Positions 1 through 7,758 of a stretch of 64,000 bases of DNA are shown piece after piece (position 1 is the first letter of the stretch; every line of letters starts with the position of its first letter). This stretch comes from a virus: positions 1 through 64,000 of the IMG/VR virus record IMGVR_UViG_3300047274_000159, one strand, 5' to 3'. Below the pieces are notes generated by a model that was not told the DNA's origin, made no database searches, and was given only the letters and a program-made list of their open reading frames with translations. The position numbers and the translations under genes are program-made.

Positions 1-1480
1 GATAGGTAGTGGCGCTGACTTTAAAAGGAACTACCCTATAAACATATTTTTTTGCTTTTACGTTTCGAATCCTGTCAAAATCAAGTAACTGTATTTGCAC
101 ATCTATCCGGAACCAATCTACCATACCGTCTTTGATATTTTCGCCTTTTAGACTCTTTACACAATATTCAGATGCCGAGACGATGTACTTGATTATTTCG
201 GTGATCTTTGAACCCTGAGGAAATTGTATTTCTCGCTGCTTGGGATCAATGGTCATCCTATCTCGTACGATACGACCGGTCTTTTCATCTATTATGTCAC
301 CTTCAAGTTTAAAATTATAGTTTCCGCCAGATGTCTCTGAAAATCCCATACTGGCGCTGCCTATGACTCCTTGGCCAAAAGTTCCAGCTGCGGCTTCTCT
401 GGCTTGGACTGCTATCCTCTGTGTCACAGGCTTTTTAGGATCTGCCATGGCTTTTAATACTTCGGTCGATAATCCGCCGTCTAATCCTACTTTATCCGAG
501 GCATCGATAGGAAACACTATTTCGTATAGGTCTGGTATTTCTGCTTGTTTTTTGTTAACGTTTTCTAATTGCAACTGATTCAACGCATTGATAAGACTCT
601 GCGGTCCGGAAGATAAGACTTCAGACACTTTCATTCCTGTTAATTTTAAATCTGTAGGAATATTATTAATAACATCGCTGAAACCTTGATGATGAAAAGG
701 TGCTGCTTCAACTTTATATTTGCTGCCACCCTCATTAACAGTGAACTCAGCTTTGGTAATTTTAATTGTAAAATATTTTGCCAGATCTTCTGTAGAGCCA
801 AAAACAGCGCCGCTGTCTTGATATCCTAAAAATTCTAGTTTGAGCAGATACGGAGTATCATTAAGGTAGGACGGATACCCGGCACCGATGGCCGCTGCCT
901 GTAGACTTTGTAAAAATAATCCTAATGAATAAGGTTCATAGACTTCAAAAGAAAAACTAGAAACGTTGGTATTACCCGTCTTTGCTGAGCCACCAAGCTG
1001 TGCCTGTAGTACAAAATTATCTACAAAATATTCAGGTGTTCCGTAGGCAGTGGCCACACGCTTTTCGTCAAATCTTCCTGCAGAAGAAAATACTACATTT
1101 TTTAAAGCAGACGGATTTCCTCTATAGGTAGTAGGATCATTAAACTGATTTGGTTCGAGGCAGCTCAGAGTCCATAAAGGTACATAGGAAGCGAATTGCT
1201 CTAATACATTCTCATAGGGAGGTCCTGAACCAGCAGTGGTTTTTCCCGACAAGGTTTTGTAAAGACCAAAAGTAGTTACCGCTAGGGTCTTTCCGGAATC
1301 TTGAACAACATTGTCAATGTTCTTTGGATCAATGGTTGCGGTAGCAGCAGACACCTGTCCAGTAATAGCCTGTGCATTACCTTGTAAAATATTTGGAACT
1401 GTAGGTATGTCAAGTATTGGTCTGCCAGAGGGCATCAAAAGATTGCCTACTTTCTGGCCTATGTCTCTGAATATCGACAC
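1..1480 (-). CDS. Baseplate-associated virion protein, 3' end missing
   Basis: An uninterrupted minus-strand frame begins with GTG at 1480-1478 and runs off the left edge, giving at least 493 codons. The start was chosen because the GTG lies one base after the TAA of the upstream gp53 gene. The product begins VSIFRDIGQKVGN and contains the segment FEVYEPYSLGLFLQSLQAA, a kind of sequence I associate with a large virion protein next to gp48/gp53 in marine T4-like phages. It is the third gene of the gp48-gp53 operon and shares its late promoter near 2916, so a baseplate or tail-hub role is likely. It cannot be assigned to a T4 gene number. In T4 the neighbour of gene 48 is gene 54 (about 320 residues), and this protein is already longer. 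The role is inferred from position and composition. Confidence 0.7.
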   Translation of the reverse strand, partial: MSIFRDIGQKVGNLLMPSGRPILDIPTVPNILQGNAQAITGQVSAATATIDPKNIDNVVQDSGKTLAVTTFGLYKTLSGKTTAGSGPPYENVLEQFASYVPLWTLSCLEPNQFNDPTTYRGNPSALKNVVFSSAGRFDEKRVATAYGTPEYFVDNFVLQAQLGGSAKTGNTNVSSFSFEVYEPYSLGLFLQSLQAAAIGAGYPSYLNDTPYLLKLEFLGYQDSGAVFGSTEDLAKYFTIKITKAEFTVNEGGSKYKVEAAPFHHQGFSDVINNIPTDLKLTGMKVSEVLSSGPQSLINALNQLQLENVNKKQAEIPDLYEIVFPIDASDKVGLDGGLSTEVLKAMADPKKPVTQRIAVQAREAAAGTFGQGVIGSASMGFSETSGGNYNFKLEGDIIDEKTGRIVRDRMTIDPKQREIQFPQGSKITEIIKYIVSASEYCVKSLKGENIKDGMVDWFRIDVQIQLLDFDRIRNVKAKKYVYRVVPFKVSATTY

Positions 1481-1481
1481 G

Positions 1482-1781
1482 TTAGACTCCGATAAACTTT
1501 TCTAAGTTTGATTTTTTAGGACAATATATAGTAACCCCGGGTTCAAAATCATATATGGGATCTCTAAGAACTTCCATGTTCCTTTGAACAAATACCCACC
1601 ACAGATTAGAATTACCGTATAAGTCATAGGCTAAAAGATCTGGTCTATGTTTATACTGTCCCTCTATAACGTATTGAAAATCGTCTGCCTCGGCCGGTAC
1701 TGGTCGTATAGCCAATAGTTCTAGATAAAGATTATTTTGCTTGGTTGTAAAATACGGTGATGTTTTTTTGTAGACTGCCAT
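1482..1781 (-). CDS. 53: gp53-like baseplate wedge subunit
   Basis: This encodes a 99-residue protein, about half the length of T4 gp53. The core HRPDLLAYDLYGNSNLWWVF, followed by a YDFEPGVTIYCPK segment, is the LysM-like pattern of gp53 and related small baseplate proteins that clamp wedges together. In T4, gp53 joins the six wedges around the hub during baseplate assembly. The gene lies between gp48 (upstream, one base between the genes) and the large virion protein whose GTG follows its stop, so the three are almost certainly co-transcribed. The short length matches what I recall of marine T4-like relatives, which keep only the conserved core. The family call is from motif and context and is good but not certain. 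Confidence 0.72.
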   Translation of the reverse strand: MAVYKKTSPYFTTKQNNLYLELLAIRPVPAEADDFQYVIEGQYKHRPDLLAYDLYGNSNLWWVFVQRNMEVLRDPIYDFEPGVTIYCPKKSNLEKFIGV

Positions 1782-1782
1782 A

Positions 1783-2886
1783 TTATAGATATCCTACGGT
1801 TTTTCCAGCAGCATAATCATTCAGAGAGAATCTACGCAACTTTGTTCTGTTATAGATAGGCGCAACAGTAACAGAGATCGTGCTCATGATCGGCACCCAG
1901 GTGTTAGCACCGTCTAGAGAACATTTGATATAATTCACATCATCTTTGAAATCTACGCTAAAACTTTTTATGATAACCGGAACTGAATTAAAGACTCTAG
2001 CGCCATAGCCCGTGAGATTACAAATGATCGGAGGATTTCCTACATTAGGTCCTTGACCAAAAAACATCTTGGTAGCTGTTCTTAAAAAGGTGGTGCCCTG
2101 TATCCAGTACTGAGCATCTAGCTCTGTTTCAACTGAAAACTCTCCGCTGATCTGTATGTCATCTATCTGACTGTTCTTATATGCATAGAAAGGTTGTAGA
2201 TTATGTATAGGATCTATCTGGGTATAATTGGCTTTACTGGCAACGGTGATGGTAGGGAGATAAGGCCAAACAAAACCGTTGGTCGCCGACAGTCTTGAAA
2301 AGGCTGTGCCGAACAAACCAAAATTACAATTGAGTTTTACTCTCCAGTCATCGGCTGTGCCCGGTTTTACTTCGACAAACGCACCTTGCTGATTAAATAA
2401 TTCTGCACCACTAGGTAGGTTTTTTCCTCTAGCCATACTTAAAAGATTGTTTATCATTCCAGCCGCAGAAGATATGCCTGTGGCAAGTTGAGCTAGGCCG
2501 CCACCTAAACCACCACTGGCCAAACCTAATTTGTTCAAACTAGCACCTATAGCAGCTCCAGCATTGCTGACCGCTCCGGCAACCCCGCCTAGTGATCCCA
2601 AAGCACTACTTCCCCCTGTGGCGTTTGATGCTAGGCTCTGTATTGGACTTCCTACGCCCTTTAATGCTGATGCAGCATTGCCCATCATAGTATTAGCGGC
2701 TGCGGTGGCTCCGTTGAGTCCGCTGCCGATTTCGCCCGAGAGTCTTCCCACAGTGGCATCTACGTTGGCTTTAAGAGCCGAAGTATCTGCTGCTGCCAGA
2801 GATGACTGCGCAGACTGTGCTGCTGCTCCTACTTGCGACGAAACGCTGTTGACTAATTTAGCCAGAGGATTGATTGATAACGCCAT
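1783..2886 (-). CDS. 48: gp48-like baseplate tail-tube cap
   Basis: The protein has 367 residues, close to T4 gp48 (364). The first 165 residues are an alanine/serine/glycine-rich low-complexity stretch. The C-terminal half carries the recognisable part, including FVWPYLPTITVASKANYTQ, then segments on an input 'QPFYAYKNSQIDDIQISGEF' and a terminal region with VPVIIKSFSVDFKDDVNYIK. In T4, gp48 sits on the hub and starts tail-tube polymerisation with gp54. It is the first gene of the minus-strand baseplate operon. A late -10 element (AATAAATA on the minus strand, 2920-2913) predicts a start near 2907 and a leader containing AGGA. The extended Ala/Gly-rich N-terminus is unlike T4 and could be a flexible arm. 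Assignment rests on family resemblance plus adjacency to gp53. Confidence 0.72.
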   Translation of the reverse strand: MALSINPLAKLVNSVSSQVGAAAQSAQSSLAAADTSALKANVDATVGRLSGEIGSGLNGATAAANTMMGNAASALKGVGSPIQSLASNATGGSSALGSLGGVAGAVSNAGAAIGASLNKLGLASGGLGGGLAQLATGISSAAGMINNLLSMARGKNLPSGAELFNQQGAFVEVKPGTADDWRVKLNCNFGLFGTAFSRLSATNGFVWPYLPTITVASKANYTQIDPIHNLQPFYAYKNSQIDDIQISGEFSVETELDAQYWIQGTTFLRTATKMFFGQGPNVGNPPIICNLTGYGARVFNSVPVIIKSFSVDFKDDVNYIKCSLDGANTWVPIMSTISVTVAPIYNRTKLRRFSLNDYAAGKTVGYL

Positions 2887-2912
2887 TTTGACAAAATTTT
2901 CCTAGTTTACAC

Positions 2913-2920
2913 TATTTATT
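2913..2920 (-). promoter_or_regulatory. T4-type late promoter -10 element for the gp48 operon
   Basis: On the minus strand these bases read AATAAATA, one mismatch from the T4 late consensus TATAAATA recognised by the gp55 sigma factor. The expected start (six bases after the last A) is near 2907, leaving a leader of about 20 bases that holds AGGA upstream of the gp48 ATG at 2886. Confidence 0.6.
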
Positions 2921-2921
2921 C

Positions 2922-2950
2922 TTGACAAAATGTGCTACTATATTAACTAT
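2922..2950 (+). promoter_or_regulatory. Possible sigma70-type promoter for gp55
   Basis: A perfect TTGACA at 2922-2927 is followed 17 bases later by AACTAT (2945-2950), a weak -10. It lies in the divergent gap between gp48 and gp55 and overlaps the minus-strand late promoter region. The -35 box is convincing and the -10 is not, so the exact -10 is open. Confidence 0.4.
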
Positions 2951-2967
2951 TGGAGAATACTGAGTAT

Positions 2968-3807
2968 ATGACAGAACAAAAAATAAAATACCTAACTAAC
3001 AAAGATTTACTAAGAGAAATACATCTAAGCAAAAATACCTTCTGTACCTTTACGGATCCGATCTACGCTGATTACGATATTATTCTTCCTAATCTAGCCA
3101 AGATCAATATTAGAACCATAGCCGAAGCTAAAAGAAATAAAGCAGCTAAACTTAGTAAGCAGGCACACGAAGCGGCTCAAAAAACCGGCAAAAAATCATC
3201 AGCCAAGGAACACGAAATAGACTATAAGAAAATTTCCAAACACGATCTAGTGTTTAGAATCATGACATTCGAACATATTCCGCTGGCTCCTGGTCGTAAG
3301 AAAACTCTTAAGAATACCGCAGACAGCCACGATAAAGTAAACTTTCCTCCTTTCCAACACTGGAAGTTTGATGATAACGATAACCTAATCTGTGTAGGTA
3401 AGAGCCACTGGAAGGGAGATCTAAACACAGGATCGTTTAACAAAGAACACGGTCAGATGACCAACAATCTAGCTCGTATGTTCCTAAAACTCTGCGAACG
3501 ATATGCTACTAGAGGCAACGTTCGAGGCTACACCTACAACGACGAAATGCGTGGACAGGCTATTCTACAGTTAACTCAGATAGGCTTACAGTTCGATGAA
3601 TCTAAATCCGATAATCCTTTTGCTTATTATACCGCTGCTGTTACTAATTCATTCGTGCGAATTATCAACATCGAAAAACGCAACCAAAACATTCGAGACG
3701 ACATTCTTGAAATGAATGGTATGAACCCAAGTTGGACCAGACAAAACTCGGGCAGTGGAGCAGGTGCTGTGAATACCGCTCCTGTAGATGGTAGTGATTG
3801 GGATTGA
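2968..3807 (+). CDS. 55: gp55 late-transcription sigma factor
   Basis: This is the phage sigma factor that directs host RNA polymerase to late promoters. The start is taken at ATG 2968, not the in-frame TTG at 2950: GGAGA lies 11 bases upstream, and the resulting N-terminus (MTEQKIKYLTNKDLLREI) aligns with my memory of T4 gp55 ([20 protein letters not shown]). The product has 279 residues against 185 in T4. The sigma region-2-like core is near residues 160-235 (LARMFLKLCERYATRGNVRG, then DEMRGQAILQLTQIGLQF, FDESKSDNPFAYYTAAVTNS). Between the N-terminal anchor and this core lies a basic insertion of roughly 120 residues rich in Lys and His. It is followed by gp47 with a separate promoter. Late -10 elements matching its expected specificity occur throughout the window. 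Confidence 0.88.
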   Translation: MTEQKIKYLTNKDLLREIHLSKNTFCTFTDPIYADYDIILPNLAKINIRTIAEAKRNKAAKLSKQAHEAAQKTGKKSSAKEHEIDYKKISKHDLVFRIMTFEHIPLAPGRKKTLKNTADSHDKVNFPPFQHWKFDDNDNLICVGKSHWKGDLNTGSFNKEHGQMTNNLARMFLKLCERYATRGNVRGYTYNDEMRGQAILQLTQIGLQFDESKSDNPFAYYTAAVTNSFVRIINIEKRNQNIRDDILEMNGMNPSWTRQNSGSGAGAVNTAPVDGSDWD

Positions 3808-3832
3808 TATAGTCAATTAATAGTGTTATAAT
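3804..3832 (+). promoter_or_regulatory. Sigma70-type promoter for gp47/gp46
   Basis: TTGATA (3804-3809), a 17-base spacer and a perfect TATAAT (3827-3832). The expected start falls within a base or so of the gp47 ATG at 3838, so the transcript would have almost no leader. The -35 overlaps the last codons of gp55. This is a host-type promoter, unlike the TAAATA elements of structural genes. Confidence 0.7.
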
Positions 3833-3837
3833 ATATT

Positions 3838-4848
3838 ATGAATCTTTTCAAAAAAGTAGCCTGTTTTACTGACATACACTTTGGGTTGAAATCAGGTAGT
3901 CGTACTCACAATATCGATTGTGAAGAGTTTGTAAAATGGTTTTGCGAAACTGCTCGAGCAGAAGGCGCAGAAACCTGTATCTTCTTAGGTGATTGGCATC
4001 ACAATCGCAGTACCACTGACGTGAGTACTATGAACTATACTGTGTCAAACTTAGAAAGACTAAGTCAAAATTTTGAGAAAGTGTATTTTATTCTAGGAAA
4101 CCACGACTTGTTCTATAAGGACAAACGTGAAATTAACTCTATCGAGTTTATGCGGCTGTTTCCTAACATCGTTCCCATCAAAGATACACTTACTCAGGGC
4201 AATGTCACTATCATGCCCTGGCTAGTAGCCGACGAATGGAAAGATATTCCTAACATTAAAAGTCGATATATCTTTGGACATCTAGAATTACCTAGCTTTT
4301 ACATGAATGCCATGGTACAGATGCCCGATCACGGTACTATTCAACGTTCTCACTTTGTCAATCAAGACTATGTGTTTACAGGGCACTTTCACAAACGACA
4401 ACAGGCTGCTAATATCGTCTATATAGGCAATGCATTTCCGCACAATTATGCAGACGCAGGTGACGACGAGCGTGGCATGATGATCTTAGAATGGGGTGGT
4501 GTGCCAGAGTATCGAACTTGGCCCGGTCAGCCTGTTTATAGAATATACAAGTTAAGCCAGATCATCGATCGCCCAGACGAGTTACTCAAAGAAAAAATGC
4601 ACTGTCGGGTGACCATAGATCTGCCTATCACTTTCGAAGAAGCAAATTTCATCAAAGAGCAGTTTATTCCGCAGTATAATCTGCGAGAATTGATGTTGAT
4701 TCCAGAAAAAGTAGAAATTGAAACTTCACAGGTAGCGATAGATATTCAATTTGAATCAGTAGACACGATCGTTCTGAATCAGATCAATGCTATCGAAAGC
4801 GATACCTATGACAAGGGTCTATTAGTAGACATTTACAAAGAATTATGA
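3838..4848 (+). CDS. 47: gp47 recombination nuclease subunit (Mre11/SbcD-like)
   Basis: This is the catalytic subunit of the gp46/gp47 complex that resects DNA ends for recombination-dependent replication and degrades host DNA. The 336-residue protein (T4: about 339) has the calcineurin-type phosphoesterase motifs in order: D12-I-H14 (FTDIHFG), GDWHHN at 51-56, GNHD at 87-90, and later GHLE and GHFH metal-binding histidines before residue 190. The C-terminal third is the less conserved Rad50-contacting region. No Shine-Dalgarno is visible because the sigma70-like TATAAT lies five bases upstream of the ATG. The stop overlaps the gp46 start (ATGA at 4845), the usual translational coupling of this pair. 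Confidence 0.93.
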   Translation: MNLFKKVACFTDIHFGLKSGSRTHNIDCEEFVKWFCETARAEGAETCIFLGDWHHNRSTTDVSTMNYTVSNLERLSQNFEKVYFILGNHDLFYKDKREINSIEFMRLFPNIVPIKDTLTQGNVTIMPWLVADEWKDIPNIKSRYIFGHLELPSFYMNAMVQMPDHGTIQRSHFVNQDYVFTGHFHKRQQAANIVYIGNAFPHNYADAGDDERGMMILEWGGVPEYRTWPGQPVYRIYKLSQIIDRPDELLKEKMHCRVTIDLPITFEEANFIKEQFIPQYNLRELMLIPEKVEIETSQVAIDIQFESVDTIVLNQINAIESDTYDKGLLVDIYKEL

Positions 4849-6623
4849 TCAAGATAAAGAATCTAACTGTAAGAAATTTCATGAGCGTGGGTAATCAAAC
4901 CCAGGCTATCGACTTTGACCGTGGGCAGTTGACCTTGGTCCTAGGTGAAAATTTAGATCTAGGAGGTGATGACTCTGGCGCCCGCAACGGAACAGGCAAA
5001 ACTACAATCATCAACGGACTGAGCTATGCTATCTACGGTCAAGCCCTAACCAACATCAAGCGCGATAATCTTATCAATAAGATCAACAGCAAAGGTATGT
5101 TGGTCACTGTGACCTTTGAAAAAGACGGAGTTGAGTATCACATCGAACGTGGACGCAAACCTAATCTTTTAAAATTTAGTATCAACGGAGAAGAACAGGA
5201 ACTTAAAGACCTAGACGAGTCGCAGGGAGACAGCAGAGAAACACAGAAGTCCATCGAAGAAGTGTTTTCTATGAGCCACGAGATGTTCAAACATTTAGTT
5301 GCTCTCAACACTTATACCGAACCGTTCCTTAGTATGAAGGCTGCGGATCAAAGATCTATCATTGAGCAGCTATTAGGAATCACACAGCTCAGTGAAAAAG
5401 CAGAAAACCTCAAAGAACAGATCAAACATACCAAAGATGCTATCTCAACCGAAAACACAAGGATTGAAACTGTAAAGGCATCCAACGATCGTATACAACA
5501 AAGCATCGAAGCTCTAGAGAGAAAGCAGAAGATCTGGGAAGATCAAAAAGAGTCAAGTCTTGAAAATCTAAGAAAAAGCATAGACCGTCTCAGTAACATA
5601 GACATCGATCAAGAAATACTAGATCAAAAAAATCTCTCGGATTGGTCAAAAAACAAAAAAGAGAAAGACAGTCTTACTGCATTGATCGCTAAACAGACAT
5701 CGACATTGGACAAAGAACAGCGTATGCTAGAAAAGCTAGAAAAAGAACTGGTCTTATTAGCTGAACATAAGTGCCATGCCTGCGGTCAGGACATACACGA
5801 TCATAAACATGAAGATATGGTCACTGCTAAATCCAAACAAGTCGAAGATAGTCTAGCTTTGATCAAAGAATATGAAACAGAACTAGCTACACTCAACGAA
5901 GCTCTCGGACTGCTGGGAGATCTCGGTGCATGTCCTACTGTGATTTATAACAGCCTAGAGGAAGCACTGAATCATAAGAACACTCTAGAAAGTCTAGAAA
6001 GAGACCTTAGTATCAAAGAAGCAGAATCTAATCCCTACGGTGAACAGATCGACGAGCTACGCAAAACTGCCGTACAAGAAATCGACTGGAATTCTGTCAA
6101 CGAATTGACTAGAGTTAAAGATCATCAAGAATTCCTGCATAAATTGTTGACCAACAAAGATAGTTTTGTCCGTAAGCGCATCATTGACCAGAATCTAGCA
6201 TTTTTAAATCAGCGTCTAACCTATTATCTAGACAAGATCGGACTACCCCATATCGTAGAATTCCAGAATGATCTAACTGTGACCATTACACAACTAGGAC
6301 AAGACCTAGATTTCGATAATCTGAGTCGAGGTGAACGTAATAGATTAATCCTAAGTCTAAGCTGGGCATTTAGAGATGTATGGGAAAATTTATATACCAG
6401 CATCAATCTACTGTTTATCGACGAACTAGTAGACTCGGGCATGGACGCCAGTGGTGTCGAATCAAGTATCGCTGTACTCAAGAGGATGACTAGAGAACGT
6501 GATAAGAATGTTTTCTTGATCAGCCATCGAGACGACCTGACAAATCGAGTAAATCATGTATTAAAGGTCATCAAAGAAAACGGATTTACCAGTTACAGTA
6601 ACGATGTGGAGATATTAGATTGA
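4845..6623 (+). CDS. 46: gp46 recombination nuclease ATPase (Rad50/SbcC-like)
   Basis: This SMC-type ATPase partners gp47. The 592-residue protein (T4: 560) has a Walker A motif GARNGTGKT at 45-53, long coiled coils on both sides of a zinc hook C310-H-A-C313, the ABC signature LSRGERNR at 493-500, and a Walker B ending in D526-E527 (LLFIDE). The P-loop is preceded by an acidic insertion (LDLGGDDSGAR) as in other T4-type gp46 proteins. Translation is coupled to gp47 by ATGA overlap, and its own stop overlaps the TTG start of the next small gene. All catalytic elements are present and it looks fully functional. Confidence 0.95.
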   Translation: MIKIKNLTVRNFMSVGNQTQAIDFDRGQLTLVLGENLDLGGDDSGARNGTGKTTIINGLSYAIYGQALTNIKRDNLINKINSKGMLVTVTFEKDGVEYHIERGRKPNLLKFSINGEEQELKDLDESQGDSRETQKSIEEVFSMSHEMFKHLVALNTYTEPFLSMKAADQRSIIEQLLGITQLSEKAENLKEQIKHTKDAISTENTRIETVKASNDRIQQSIEALERKQKIWEDQKESSLENLRKSIDRLSNIDIDQEILDQKNLSDWSKNKKEKDSLTALIAKQTSTLDKEQRMLEKLEKELVLLAEHKCHACGQDIHDHKHEDMVTAKSKQVEDSLALIKEYETELATLNEALGLLGDLGACPTVIYNSLEEALNHKNTLESLERDLSIKEAESNPYGEQIDELRKTAVQEIDWNSVNELTRVKDHQEFLHKLLTNKDSFVRKRIIDQNLAFLNQRLTYYLDKIGLPHIVEFQNDLTVTITQLGQDLDFDNLSRGERNRLILSLSWAFRDVWENLYTSINLLFIDELVDSGMDASGVESSIAVLKRMTRERDKNVFLISHRDDLTNRVNHVLKVIKENGFTSYSNDVEILD

Positions 6624-6850
6624 CCACTGAAAGTCATGATAAAATGATCGAAGCATTTCAGCAGTATTTTAAATGGCAAGATCGTTTTGAGTACAGAAAT
6701 TCAGATGAGGCAGGCATCAAAGCTAGGTATTGGCTATCAGAAATACGTAACGAGGCATCAAAAAGGCGAGTAGAAATACAAGAAAAAAGAAAGCAACGTA
6801 AGAAATCCAGAAAAGGCATGCTAGGCAGACCCCCCAAGGTAACTAAATGA
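6620..6850 (+). CDS. Small basic conserved protein downstream of gp46
   Basis: This is a 76-residue, strongly basic protein: residues 50-76 contain the run EKRKQRKKSRKGMLGRPPK. I do not recognise a named family, but a similar small protein (MIEAF..Y..WQDRFEY.N.DEAG..AR) occurs near gp46 in marine T4-like phages as I recall them. The chosen start is TTG 6620, overlapping the gp46 stop, because GGAG lies eight bases upstream. An in-frame ATG at 6644 is the alternative and would remove eight residues. The Lys/Arg tail with an RGRP-like GRPPK suggests nucleic-acid binding, which is inference only. It is co-transcribed with gp47/gp46 and the following nuclease. Confidence 0.65.
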   Translation: MTTESHDKMIEAFQQYFKWQDRFEYRNSDEAGIKARYWLSEIRNEASKRRVEIQEKRKQRKKSRKGMLGRPPKVTK

Positions 6851-7285
6851 GTGCTGTGGACATATCAAAATCAACCCGTAGAAGAAATACCCGAAGGCTA
6901 TATTGGCTTTGTTTATCTTATTACAAATCTCACCACCGGACAGAAATACATAGGCAAAAAACTAGCACAGTTTAAGCGCACAAAACCACCTCTCAAAGGC
7001 AAAAAACTTAAAAGAAGATCAGTAGTTGAAAGCGATTGGCGCGATTACTGGGGTTCTTCTGATAGGCTACAAGCAGACGTCCAAGCATTAGGTCCGGAAA
7101 ACTTCACAAGAGAAATACTTTACCTTTGCAAATCCAAGGCAGAAATGTCATATCTAGAGGCTAGAGAGCAGTTTGAACGCAGAGTTTTAGAAACAGATGA
7201 CTATTATAATGGCATTATAAACGTCAGAGTCGGCGGATCAAACATACTTAGACAGCGCCTCGAAGAACATAAAAAGGCAAAATAA
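6851..7285 (+). CDS. SegE-like GIY-YIG nuclease-domain protein
   Basis: This is a 144-residue protein with a GIY-YIG-type N-terminus: G19-F-V-Y-L-I-T (variant of GIY) and K32-Y-I-G-K-K (YIG), followed by SDWRDYWGSSDRLQADVQALG and NFTREILYLCKS. That order is the one I know from SegE-type endonuclease proteins of T4-like phages. The start is GTG 6851, immediately after the TGA of the preceding gene; no ATG fits the conserved N-terminus (LWTYQNQPVEEIPE). Such proteins may be free-standing homing nucleases or domesticated DNA-processing enzymes. Its position in the gp47-gp46 operon recurs in marine T4-like phages as I recall, which favours a resident rather than a mobile role. It is followed directly by the structured non-coding stretch. 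Confidence 0.72.
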   Translation: MLWTYQNQPVEEIPEGYIGFVYLITNLTTGQKYIGKKLAQFKRTKPPLKGKKLKRRSVVESDWRDYWGSSDRLQADVQALGPENFTREILYLCKSKAEMSYLEAREQFERRVLETDDYYNGIINVRVGGSNILRQRLEEHKKAK

Positions 7286-7286
7286 C

Positions 7287-7734
7287 AGCGGTTTTTGGCT
7301 AGCGCAGGCCCAAATTCGTGCGCTCTATACCTGGTCAATCGTGGTCACAGGGACGGAAAACCTTGCCGCTAAGGTGCTCAACCACTACCCTTCGGGATGA
7401 AGATCGCTTGTAAGCCCTGCGATTTGGTTGTTTGAATAGGATAAAAAGGCAAAAAGAGCAGGGAAAACCTGCACGTCTACAGCAGTGATAGCGTATTGTT
7501 GTAGGCCGCCGTTGTGTAAAGACGTGGCTCGAGGTACCGGACAACCGCCTCTGTAATGCCATAACGCTGTGTGACTTGCCGAACTCGGATAATGTACTCT
7601 TGGCCCTTAGCTGGGCTAAGTGTGACCATTAAAATCTGGATAATGCTAAACTTTCCGCTTCGCGGAAAAAATCCTAAGAAAGAAAAAATTGCGTTGAGCG
7701 TAAGCGAAAACGCAAAACGAGCGCAAGCTCGTTT
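7287..7734 (+). ncRNA. Candidate large structured non-coding RNA
   Basis: This is the only stretch over 300 bases without a credible gene. Perfect or near-perfect complementary arms are dense: 7301-7306/7319-7324, 7360-7364/7371-7375, 7379-7384/7425-7430 enclosing 7401-7407/7419-7425, 7458-7462/7468-7472, 7472-7477/7521-7526 enclosing 7477-7481/7500-7504 (sharing one base), 7531-7534/7548-7551 enclosing 7538-7540/7545-7547, 7599-7606/7613-7620 and 7652-7658/7662-7668. A seven-base long-range helix, 7342-7348 with 7622-7628, would close a domain of about 280 bases. Loop 7366-7370 is complementary to 7287-7291, a possible pseudoknot. It ends at an intrinsic terminator. No tRNA, tmRNA, RNase P or intron core was recognised. 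Promoter and 5' end are not evident; it could be processed from the upstream operon transcript. Confidence 0.6.
7715..7734 (+). terminator. Intrinsic terminator at the end of the structured stretch
   Basis: An eight-base perfect stem (AAACGAGC) closes a GCAA tetraloop, and the 3' arm ends in TTT followed by C-TT. Two further hairpins, 7652-7668 and 7689-7715, precede it in tandem. Confidence 0.7.
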
Positions 7735-7735
7735 C

Positions 7736-7746
7736 TTAAATAAATA
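7736..7746 (+). promoter_or_regulatory. T4-type late promoter -10 for the 7759 gene
   Basis: Two overlapping TAAATA elements (7737-7742 and 7741-7746) directly follow the terminator. The predicted starts, near 7748 or 7752, would leave a leader of only 7-11 bases before the TTG at 7759. Confidence 0.6.
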
Positions 7747-7758
7747 AACAATATTGGA

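Noticed and set aside
2531-2905. Plus-strand ORF of 124 codons opposite gp48
   Set aside because: It is the antisense of an Ala/Ser-rich low-complexity region, which naturally gives long open frames on the other strand. The gp48 frame has a promoter, a start and family resemblance.
7287-7734. tRNA, tmRNA, group I or group II intron, RNase P RNA
   Set aside because: No T-loop/anticodon pattern, no CCA end, no intron core or domain V, and no RNase P conserved blocks could be found by eye.
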